In this document: positions 1-5,134 of the stretch, piece after piece
Numbering within the stretch: position 1 is the first letter of the stretch
Layout: every line of letters starts with the position of its first letter
Origin: Caldifarciminota bacterium
Lineage (GTDB): Bacteria; Hydrothermota; 32-111; QNBC01
Direction of reading: 5' to 3'
DNA: 5,134 nucleotides
NCBI GenBank assembly: GCA_023132105.1
Contig: JAGLYS010000041.1
Coordinates: 1-5,134, forward strand
Program-made: the position numbers and the translations under genes
Notes under the pieces: generated by a model
Database searches by the model: none
Told to the model about the DNA's origin: nothing
Seen by the model: only the letters and a program-made list of their open reading frames with translations

Positions 1-1
1 A

Positions 2-613
2 TATCAAGGACTTGCCGTGCCTGCCAATCAGTTTATTTCTCCCCTGTTGTTCGGTTTTAATCCGAAAAGAAAGGAGAATTTATACAATTCCGATTCTGCA
101 AAATATTATATGAAAAAATCAGGCATAAAAACCCCTTTTAAGTGTAAATTATTAGCTTCTCCAAGAAGAATTGATATGATTAATTTCATAAAAGAGCAAT
201 TAGCCCCTATAGGTATTGAAATAATAGCCGATACTTTTTCTGCAAAAAAACTTTTTAAAATACTTGATTCATTTGATTTTGATATTTTTTTAATAGCAAG
301 TGCTCCCGCTCTTGATGATGGTTCAGACATTATTAATGATATGTTCTATTCTCATAGAAAGACAAATAAAGGATTTCATAACAGGTCAGGATATAATAAT
401 AGGGAAGTTGATAGTCTTTCGGATAAACTTGATAATATTATGGATAAAAAAATAAGAAATAGTATAGAGTGGAAAATACAAGATATTATTTTAGATGATA
501 TGCCAATTATTCCTCTTGTCTTCGAAAAGGATTTTTATTTTATTTCTGATAAAGTAAATTTCTATCCAAGAGCAGATAGTAAGATAAGTATAAGGGAGAT
601 TATTTTCAAATGA
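2..613 (+). CDS. ABC transporter family 5 solute-binding protein, C-terminal part (5' end outside window)
   Basis: This is the last 203 residues of an extracellular solute-binding protein of family 5 (SBP_bac_5; the DppA/OppA/NikA class), which captures peptides, nickel or similar solutes outside the cytoplasmic membrane. The frame is open to the left edge, so the GTG at 17 is an internal Val and the true start lies upstream. Family hallmarks appear in order: a PANQFISPLLFGFNP stretch (family pattern: Pro-rich, then GYNP), a DSAKYYMKKSG segment matching the usual 'p.kAk.lL.eaG', the FIKEQLAPIGIEI segment matching 'iqeqLk.iGi.v', an FDFDIFL strand followed by an Asp-rich loop, GYNNREVDSL matching 'gy.n.evD.l', and IQDIILDDMPIIPL matching 'iq.il.ddaP.iPL'. 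These normally occur in the last 200 or so residues of the family, so the C-terminus is complete. The stop overlaps the kinase start by ATGA, and no permease gene follows. The ligand cannot be told. A role as periplasmic sensor for the kinase is inference. Confidence 0.9.
   Translation, partial: YQGLAVPANQFISPLLFGFNPKRKENLYNSDSAKYYMKKSGIKTPFKCKLLASPRRIDMINFIKEQLAPIGIEIIADTFSAKKLFKILDSFDFDIFLIASAPALDDGSDIINDMFYSHRKTNKGFHNRSGYNNREVDSLSDKLDNIMDKKIRNSIEWKIQDIILDDMPIIPLVFEKDFYFISDKVNFYPRADSKISIREIIFK
592..598 (+). promoter_or_regulatory. Shine-Dalgarno sequence for the histidine kinase
   Basis: AAGGGAG lies 11 bases before the ATG at 610, inside the last codons of the solute-binding protein gene. 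It is the only clear Shine-Dalgarno sequence in front of any gene start in this window. It supports ATG 610 as the start and suggests that kinase translation can be initiated or re-initiated as ribosomes finish the upstream gene. Confidence 0.6.
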
Positions 614-2064
614 CATTTAGGATTAAATTATTGATCAATTTGTCAATTTCATTTATGATAATATTCCTGATATTCGGTATATTAACATTCAACAGTATAA
701 AAAATAGCAATGAAAATAATTCAAAGAAAAGCTATATCGCTTTTTCTGCAATTAATACGGAAAGTATTATAAATAGCCATCTGGAAAGTGAGCATATAGG
801 AGAAATTTATTTAAGAAGAACGATATATGATATTACAACAAAGAATAAAAATCTTACAAGTATATTTATATATAAAACCGATGGGGAATTGATATATGAA
901 TATAATAAAAAAAATATAAATATAAAGGAAATATTAAATAAATCTCCGGGTAAAAGTTTAATGTCATTTGATATTTCCATTATGCAATATAAAGATAATT
1001 ATATCGTTTTAGTCCCATATATAGATGAATGGCAAAGGCATTTCTATTCAGTCGCTTTTATTTATTCCTTGAAAAATATTATAGCAAATACAAGACAGTT
1101 TGTTTTCTATTTTGCATTTTTTGAGATTGTTTTATTTTTAATCGCGATTGCTACAGGATACATTTTTTCCAAGGCAAGCACACAAAAACTTGAAATTCTT
1201 GAAAGGAATGCGATAAAAATTGAAAATGGTGATTTCAACAGTTCGATACTCCTTGAAGGTTCTGATGAATTTTCTCATATATCAAAAACAATGGAGAAAA
1301 TGCGAATTAGTATAAAAGGATATATTGATCAACTTAATATAACAATTGATAAATTAAAGGAAAATAATATTATAAAAGATGAGTTTTTAGAAAATGTATC
1401 ACATGAATTAAAAACACCATTAACAACAATCCTTGGATTTATTAACTGTCTTTCAAATGAAACAGTAGGGGAATTAAATGAAAAGCAAAAGATAGCGGTA
1501 AATAAAATAGGTAAGAATGCAAACAAATTAAGTGAGTTAATTTCGACATTGTTATTAATACAGGATAAGTATAGAGAAAAATGGAGTGAAATTAGTTTGA
1601 TTGAAACAATTAAAAATACAGAAGAGAGATATAGCAGATTAGCAAAACAGAAAAACCTGGATTTTGTAGTTAATTATTCTGTTTCCGATTATGTCATTTT
1701 AGCGGATGAAGATAAATTCAATAGTATTATAAATAATTTGTTAGGCAATGCAGTAAAATTTACAGAGAAAGGTGAAATAACGATTACCATAGATGAAACG
1801 ATTGGGAAAAGACTTGTTATTATTACGATAAGGGATACCGGAATAGGTATCCCGGAAGCTAAGAGGAAAATTATATTTGATAAATTTGTTCAGATTGACG
1901 GGAGTACCAGAAGGAAACATGGGGGAGTAGGTATCGGATTATATAATACCAGGGAATTTGTTAAGGATCTTAATGGGGATATTAGTATCGAAAGTAAGGA
2001 AAATGCGGGAACAACCGTTACGGTTAAATTTCCATATTTGAGAAAGGGGATATTGAATAACTAA
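610..2064 (+). CDS. Membrane sensor histidine kinase (extracytoplasmic sensor, HAMP, HisKA, HATPase_c)
   Basis: This 484-residue protein is a complete two-component sensor kinase that autophosphorylates on a histidine and passes the phosphate to a response regulator, which is not in the window. A hydrophobic helix at about 7-27 and a second at about 163-187 anchor it in the membrane and enclose an extracytoplasmic region of about 135 residues. That region has a strand pair of the type 'IFIYKTDGELIYEY', reminiscent of Cache/PAS-like sensors (inference). A HAMP linker follows (about 188-240, with the typical GSDEF..I element). The HisKA H-box is ENVSHELKTP with the phospho-acceptor His265, and Thr269 fits the HExxT phosphatase motif. 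The ATPase domain has an N-box (NNLLGNAVKF, Asn376/Asn380), G1 (DTGIGIP, Asp409), an F-box (FDKF, 423-426) and G2 (GGVGIGL, 438-444), so every catalytic motif is present. It overlaps the solute-binding protein gene by ATGA, which predicts co-transcription and coupled translation. The specific signal is unknown. Confidence 0.96.
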   Translation: MTFRIKLLINLSISFMIIFLIFGILTFNSIKNSNENNSKKSYIAFSAINTESIINSHLESEHIGEIYLRRTIYDITTKNKNLTSIFIYKTDGELIYEYNKKNINIKEILNKSPGKSLMSFDISIMQYKDNYIVLVPYIDEWQRHFYSVAFIYSLKNIIANTRQFVFYFAFFEIVLFLIAIATGYIFSKASTQKLEILERNAIKIENGDFNSSILLEGSDEFSHISKTMEKMRISIKGYIDQLNITIDKLKENNIIKDEFLENVSHELKTPLTTILGFINCLSNETVGELNEKQKIAVNKIGKNANKLSELISTLLLIQDKYREKWSEISLIETIKNTEERYSRLAKQKNLDFVVNYSVSDYVILADEDKFNSIINNLLGNAVKFTEKGEITITIDETIGKRLVIITIRDTGIGIPEAKRKIIFDKFVQIDGSTRRKHGGVGIGLYNTREFVKDLNGDISIESKENAGTTVTVKFPYLRKGILNN

Positions 2065-2074
2065 ATAATTCAAT
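2052..2074. terminator. Weak A+T-rich hairpin at the convergent gene junction, possible bidirectional terminator
   Basis: ATTGAAT (2052-2058) and ATTCAAT (2068-2074) form a perfect 7-bp inverted repeat with a 9-base loop that spans the kinase stop codon. The two genes converge with only 18 bases between their stops, so a shared terminator is expected here. The stem has only one G:C pair and no clean T-run follows on either strand, so it would be a poor intrinsic terminator. It may be chance in such A+T-rich DNA. Confidence 0.2.
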
Positions 2075-2082
2075 CATAAATA

Positions 2083-3612
2083 TTAGATTTCAATTACATG
2101 TAAAAATGTATCTATAACCTCTTTACATATTAATACATTACTGAAGGATTTTATCTCTTTAATTGCTGTTTCTTTACTTTTTGCTTTTCTATATTTTCTA
2201 TTGGGTGTTGTTGAAGCCTCGAAAATATCAGCAAGTACAGTAATTTGAGTCAATCTATCTAAATTTATTATACCATTTGGATATCCGGAACCATCCAGTC
2301 TCTCATGGTGATCCCTAACGATGTAAGAACATGAATCCAGACCTAACCTATTTATTAATTTTTCTCCTTCAGCACAGTGTGTCCTGATTAATTCCCAGTC
2401 CAGCTCTGATAAGGGAAAAACCTTATTAAGTGTGAACCATCCGATGTTTAATTTTCCTATGTCATGAAATAAACTACCAAGGGAAAGAATTGCCATCTTG
2501 TTTGAAGGTAGATTCATATATTCTCCTATCTTTACTGAAAGATTTTGAACCTCTCTTGAATGGTCTCTTCCTGTATACCAGTCTTTGTCGGTTAGAACTC
2601 TCAAAATGTTGTCAGTAAACATCTTTTGATTCTTATATGAAAATAATGATTTTGAATCTCTATTCATTATTTTTATAAGTAAATTAAAATAAAAATTAAG
2701 AGATATTTTTTCCTCAATAATTAAATTTGTCTTTATAGAAATTGAAAAATTTTCCATTGCATAATCAAGAGCTTTCTCATATTGTCCATTAAGATAGTAA
2801 GAGTTGGCTATTATTCGTTTCTTGACACTTTCTATCCACTTTCTATGCACAGGTTTTTTTATTCTATTCAAGTCTGCAAATATTTTATCAGCTTTATACT
2901 TTTGCTCAGTAAAAGCTAGTAGTTCTGCAAGAGTTAGATGTGTAATAATATAAAAATATTCATCCTCCTTAGGTACATCCTGAATATTATTTTGAATTTC
3001 ATTTGCCAGATTCTTATCGTATCCATTTCTGTATAATATTTGCAGATCAATATCGCTAATATTATTTTTTATTAAACTTATATACAAAGTTTTTTTATAT
3101 CCCGTATCTCTATAAAACTGTTCAGACGATATATCTTTAATAATTTCCAATGCTTTATTGTATGAAGATCTAGCCTTTTTATATTTAAAATGTATATGGT
3201 TGTATATGCCTTCTATATTGAGAAAGAAAGCAAGAAAGGACTTGTATTTACAATGTTTTTCTACCTCTTTAATCATTCTATACATAAAGTCAATAAAAAA
3301 CGGACTTCCGGCGCGCAATACTCCGTGAGATATTGCATAACAAGCCCTTTTATATGCCTTTATTCGATCGTTTTTCTCAAGAAAATAAATGTAGTCGTTA
3401 TATAATATTTCCGCAGCCTCAAGAGATGCTCCCAGATCTTTTATTTTTAAAGTAGCATCGAATATTCCATCCAATTCTTTTCTCTTTTTCTCTTTGGAAA
3501 ACCGAATTAAACTATATAGTTTTTTATTAAATGTAAGAAATTCTTCATCTGACATTATTCTTAATGATTTATCAATACTGAAAAGATAATTATTAAATCT
3601 ATTTATGTCCAT
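2083..3612 (-). CDS. TPR-like repeat protein with C-terminal HD-GYP domain (putative cyclic-di-GMP phosphodiesterase)
   Basis: This is a 509-residue cytoplasmic protein with no signal peptide or membrane helix. Residues 1 to about 330 are a run of amphipathic helices with TPR-like units, for example near 126-160 (NIEGIYNH...KARSSYNKALEI) and 267-290 (ANSYYLNGQYEKALDYA). They resemble the helical-repeat halves of signalling and regulatory proteins. Residues from about 345 to the end form an HD-GYP domain with the expected metal and signature residues: His351, HD at 383-384 followed by IGK (Lys387), His412, the signature HHERLDGSGYP (435-445), and Asp462 in 'VLADIFEA'. HD-GYP proteins with this full signature usually hydrolyse cyclic-di-GMP to pGpG or GMP. 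Activity here is inferred from the intact motifs. There is no receiver domain, so the TPR half is the likely input or partner-binding module. An in-frame TAA at 3619-3621 three codons upstream fixes ATG 3612 as the earliest start. No Shine-Dalgarno sequence is seen. It converges on the kinase gene and diverges from the DUF72 gene. Confidence 0.93.
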   Translation of the reverse strand: MDINRFNNYLFSIDKSLRIMSDEEFLTFNKKLYSLIRFSKEKKRKELDGIFDATLKIKDLGASLEAAEILYNDYIYFLEKNDRIKAYKRACYAISHGVLRAGSPFFIDFMYRMIKEVEKHCKYKSFLAFFLNIEGIYNHIHFKYKKARSSYNKALEIIKDISSEQFYRDTGYKKTLYISLIKNNISDIDLQILYRNGYDKNLANEIQNNIQDVPKEDEYFYIITHLTLAELLAFTEQKYKADKIFADLNRIKKPVHRKWIESVKKRIIANSYYLNGQYEKALDYAMENFSISIKTNLIIEEKISLNFYFNLLIKIMNRDSKSLFSYKNQKMFTDNILRVLTDKDWYTGRDHSREVQNLSVKIGEYMNLPSNKMAILSLGSLFHDIGKLNIGWFTLNKVFPLSELDWELIRTHCAEGEKLINRLGLDSCSYIVRDHHERLDGSGYPNGIINLDRLTQITVLADIFEASTTPNRKYRKAKSKETAIKEIKSFSNVLICKEVIDTFLHVIEI

Positions 3613-3624
3613 AAGATATTATAT

Positions 3625-3654
3625 AATATATAAAAGTTTATGTGAAGGTATCAA
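3625..3654 (-). promoter_or_regulatory. Candidate sigma70-type promoter for the HD-GYP gene
   Basis: Read on the minus strand, TTGATA (3649-3654) and TATATT (3625-3630) are separated by 18 bases and resemble -35 and -10 boxes. The -10 box ends 12 bases before the ATG, so the leader would be only about five or six bases, nearly leaderless. This agrees with the missing Shine-Dalgarno sequence. The surrounding DNA is so A+T rich that other -10-like hexamers (a TATAAT lies even closer to the start) are equally possible. Confidence 0.35.
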
Positions 3655-3681
3655 ATTGTATCGTAGGTATCGAATTAAATC
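3644..3681. repeat. Two tandem 19-base repeats upstream of the HD-GYP gene
   Basis: GAAGGTATCAAATTGTATC (3644-3662) is followed directly by GTAGGTATCGAATTAAATC (3663-3681), and 15 of 19 positions are identical. The shared core is AGGTATC-R-AATT. The first copy overlaps the candidate -35 box of the minus-strand gene. Related ATC-AATT cores recur at 3679-3685 and 3704-3710. The arrangement looks like repeated binding sites for a regulator between two divergent genes. This role is inferred from sequence only. Confidence 0.5.
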
Positions 3682-3698
3682 AATTAAACTATTTAATT
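3682..3698. promoter_or_regulatory. 17-base dyad, possible operator in the divergent intergenic region
   Basis: AATTAAA and TTTAATT form a perfect 7-bp inverted repeat around a CTA centre. It begins immediately after the tandem repeats and lies about midway between the two divergent starts, where an operator for a dimeric regulator could act on both genes. It consists entirely of A and T in the arms, so chance occurrence cannot be excluded. Confidence 0.3.
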
Positions 3699-3703
3699 TT
3701 AAT

Positions 3704-3713
3704 ATCAATTGAT
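3704..3713. promoter_or_regulatory. Perfect 10-base palindrome ATCAATTGAT, possible operator
   Basis: ATCAATTGAT is fully self-complementary. Its right part, with the next base (AATTGATT, 3707-3714), is also the inverted copy of AATCAATT at 3678-3685, so it belongs to the same family of ATC-AATT elements as the tandem repeats. It lies 30 bases before the DUF72 start, close to where a -35 region would fall. Confidence 0.3.
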
Positions 3714-3743
3714 TAATGCCATATTATATGTTAAATTTCTATA

Positions 3744-4544
3744 ATGGATATTAAAATTGGCACAAGTGGTTTTTATTTTAAGGATTGGATTGGGAAAGTA
3801 TATCCTGATGAAATTAAAAAAGAGGATATTTTTGATTACTACATTAACAATTTTGAATTCAATACCATTGAATTAAATGTTAGCTATTATAAAATTATTT
3901 CAGGAAGAGTTTACGATTCATTTATAAGAAGATGTAAGGATGATTTTAATTTTATTATAAAAGCATACAAAGGTATAACTCATGATGCAATAGAAAGAGG
4001 AACATGGGAGTTGAAACCTGATTTTGATATCGCTAAAAATTTCAGAGCAAGTATTACTACAATGGAGAGAAGTGGTAAATTGGGGGGTATACTTTATCAA
4101 TTTCCTCCTTTCTATTTTCCAAAGAGGGAAACCCTCGATTATATCAAGAAAATTAAGGATATAAATGGTGATTTGCCTATGTTTGTAGAGTTTAGAAACA
4201 GATATTGGGAAAGGGATGAATATATTTTCGAGTTAAGAAACAATCAAATTAATATTTGTACGATTGATTTGCCGAAATTCGATAAATTGCCGAATTATAA
4301 AATAGTTAAAGCAAATGATATTGCGTATTTTAGATTTCATGGTCGAAATAAAAATTGGTATAAAAAGAATATTGACAGATATGATTATCTATACAATAAT
4401 AATGAATTAAAGGATTTTACAAAGGATATTAAAAATATATTAGGGAATGTATCCAAAATATATGCCTTTTTTAATAATTGTCATGCAGGTCAAGCTGTTA
4501 TTAACGCTAAAATGCTTGTAAATCTTATGAAAAATACAACATAA
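3744..4544 (+). CDS. DUF72 (YecE) family protein
   Basis: This is a complete 266-residue member of the DUF72/YecE family, cytoplasmic and of normal family length. Structures in the family show a TIM-barrel-like fold, but no biochemical function is established, so none is assigned. The conserved landmarks are present in order: IGTSGF at 5-10, a Trp-then-YP element (W15, YP at 20-21), FNTIELNVSYY at 39-49, FIIKAYKGITH at 70-80, LYQFPP at 117-122, VEFRNRYW at 148-155, YFRFHGRN at 195-202, and FFNNCHAGQAVINAKML at 242-258, the usual family ending. ATG 3744 directly precedes the conserved IKIGTSGF strand, and an in-frame TAA at 3732-3734 excludes an earlier start. No Shine-Dalgarno sequence precedes it. 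It diverges from the HD-GYP gene across the repeat-rich region, and 67 bases separate it from the lipoprotein gene downstream, which could be co-transcribed. Confidence 0.93.
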   Translation: MDIKIGTSGFYFKDWIGKVYPDEIKKEDIFDYYINNFEFNTIELNVSYYKIISGRVYDSFIRRCKDDFNFIIKAYKGITHDAIERGTWELKPDFDIAKNFRASITTMERSGKLGGILYQFPPFYFPKRETLDYIKKIKDINGDLPMFVEFRNRYWERDEYIFELRNNQINICTIDLPKFDKLPNYKIVKANDIAYFRFHGRNKNWYKKNIDRYDYLYNNNELKDFTKDIKNILGNVSKIYAFFNNCHAGQAVINAKMLVNLMKNTT

Positions 4545-4611
4545 TATTAATGGATGAGAAGCTATTATTGAATGATTATAAATAATTCAGGATATTGTTT
4601 AGATATAGATC

Positions 4612-5134
4612 ATGTTTAATAAACGATATGTAGCAATACTCTTTGTATTTTGTACCATAATATTTTCAGGTTGTTCGTTCTTTGATAATAGTAAAGTAAA
4701 TGTTCTTTTTATTGGGAATAGCTATACCATATACAACGATATGCCATTAATGTTCGAAATGTTTTGTAGAAAAACAGGCGATAATATATATGTCGACAAT
4801 TGCTCAGTTCTCGGAGCATCTCTTGAATATCTAAGCAGAACACAGATGGTTGAGGATATGATAAACAGTAAAAATTGGGATTATATCGTATTGCAGTCAA
4901 GTCCTGTCAATATGTCGGATTCGTCAATGTTTAGCTCGGAATTTTTAACACTTTATCGATTAAAGGAAATAATAATTTCCAACAATAGTAACACGAAAAT
5001 TATTTATCCAATGCTTTGGAGTCCGAAATACGGAGCTACTATTAATGCTGAATTATTGAGAGAAACATACACCTACGATGAATTCCAGGAGATGATTTAT
5101 AATGGTAATTTATTCATAACGGATTCGATGGATA
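4612..5134 (+). CDS. Lipoprotein SGNH/GDSL-type hydrolase, N-terminal part (3' end outside window)
   Basis: The frame opens at ATG 4612, just after an in-frame TAG (4606-4608), and stays open to the right edge, giving 174 residues. Residues 1-20 are a lipoprotein signal peptide (MFNKRYVAILFVF, then FSG) with the lipobox Cys at 21, so the mature protein should be lipid-anchored outside the cytoplasmic membrane. Right after it, VLFIGNSYTIYNDMP (31-45) carries the block I 'GNS' motif of SGNH hydrolases with Ser37 as presumed nucleophile. SVLGASLEYL (65-74) supplies a block II-like Gly68, and WDYIVLQSSP (89-98) is a block III-like strand with Gln95 at the usual oxyanion position. This version (FIGNSyT...LQ) resembles the SGNH proteins often found as surface or secreted esterases acting on carbohydrate or lipid esters. 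The Asp-His block V lies beyond the window, so activity is unproven and the substrate unknown. No good Shine-Dalgarno sequence is seen: the nearest AGGA is 19 bases away. Confidence 0.82.
   Translation, partial: MFNKRYVAILFVFCTIIFSGCSFFDNSKVNVLFIGNSYTIYNDMPLMFEMFCRKTGDNIYVDNCSVLGASLEYLSRTQMVEDMINSKNWDYIVLQSSPVNMSDSSMFSSEFLTLYRLKEIIISNNSNTKIIYPMLWSPKYGATINAELLRETYTYDEFQEMIYNGNLFITDSMD

Noticed and set aside
17..19. GTG as the start of the first gene
   Set aside because: The frame is open to the left edge (YQGLAV before PANQF) and the encoded segment is the C-terminal lobe of a family whose members are more than twice as long, so GTG is an internal Val codon.
1329..1526. Minus-strand open frame inside the kinase gene
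   Set aside because: It is antisense to the HisKA domain with its invariant H-box and has no features of its own.
3190..3405. Plus-strand open frame inside the HD-GYP gene
   Set aside because: It lies antisense to the TPR-like coding region, matches no recognisable family and is the shadow of a well-supported gene.
3740..3745. TATAAT as a -10 box for the DUF72 gene
   Set aside because: It overlaps the ATG, so transcription would begin inside the coding sequence. A TTGATT (3709-3714) with TAAATT (3732-3737) at 17 bases is possible but too weak to list.
4569..4589. Possible terminator hairpin after the DUF72 gene (TGA..ATTAT / ATAAT..TCA)
   Set aside because: The stem is almost only A:T pairs, has a 3-base bulge and a 2-base loop, and is not followed by a T-run, so read-through into the lipoprotein gene is equally likely.
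4709..4900. Minus-strand open frame near the right edge
   Set aside because: The plus strand over the same bases encodes the lipoprotein with recognisable signal peptide and GNS motif, so the minus-strand frame is a shadow.

Overview
The window is strongly A+T rich and densely coded. It holds five protein genes: three complete and two cut by the window edges. No RNA gene, insertion sequence, CRISPR array or phage gene is visible. The gene set (family 5 solute-binding protein, membrane histidine kinase, HD-GYP phosphodiesterase, DUF72 protein, lipoprotein SGNH hydrolase) fits a free-living or host-associated low-GC bacterium that uses two-component and probably cyclic-di-GMP signalling. HD-GYP domains are common in Clostridia, spirochaetes, Thermotogae and several uncultured phyla, and rare in Bacteroidota. 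The window alone does not fix the taxon.

Layout. Bases 1-613 (+) are the C-terminal end of an ABC-type peptide/nickel-class (family 5) solute-binding protein. Its stop overlaps, by ATGA, the start of a complete membrane histidine kinase (610-2064, +), so these two genes are an operon. A convergent gap of 18 bases separates the kinase from a minus-strand gene (2083-3612) with a TPR-like N-terminal half and a canonical HD-GYP domain. A 131-base divergent intergenic region (3613-3743) follows. It contains a tandem 19-base repeat and two palindromes, and is a likely shared regulatory region. On its other side lies a complete DUF72/YecE-family gene (3744-4544, +). After 67 bases a lipoprotein gene begins at 4612 (+) and runs off the right edge. 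Its GNS motif marks it as an SGNH-type hydrolase.

How they may work together. The most coherent unit is the binding protein with the kinase: no permease or ATPase lies between them and they are translationally coupled. This suggests that the binding protein could feed ligand information to the kinase (inference). The cognate response regulator is not in the window. The HD-GYP protein lacks a receiver domain and would act on cyclic-di-GMP in the cytoplasm, with the TPR-like half as a probable protein-interaction module. No functional link of the DUF72 and SGNH genes to the signalling genes can be shown here.

The most notable points are the binding protein-kinase coupling, the repeat-rich divergent control region, the TPR-HD-GYP architecture, and the lack of Shine-Dalgarno sequences at three of the four visible gene starts.
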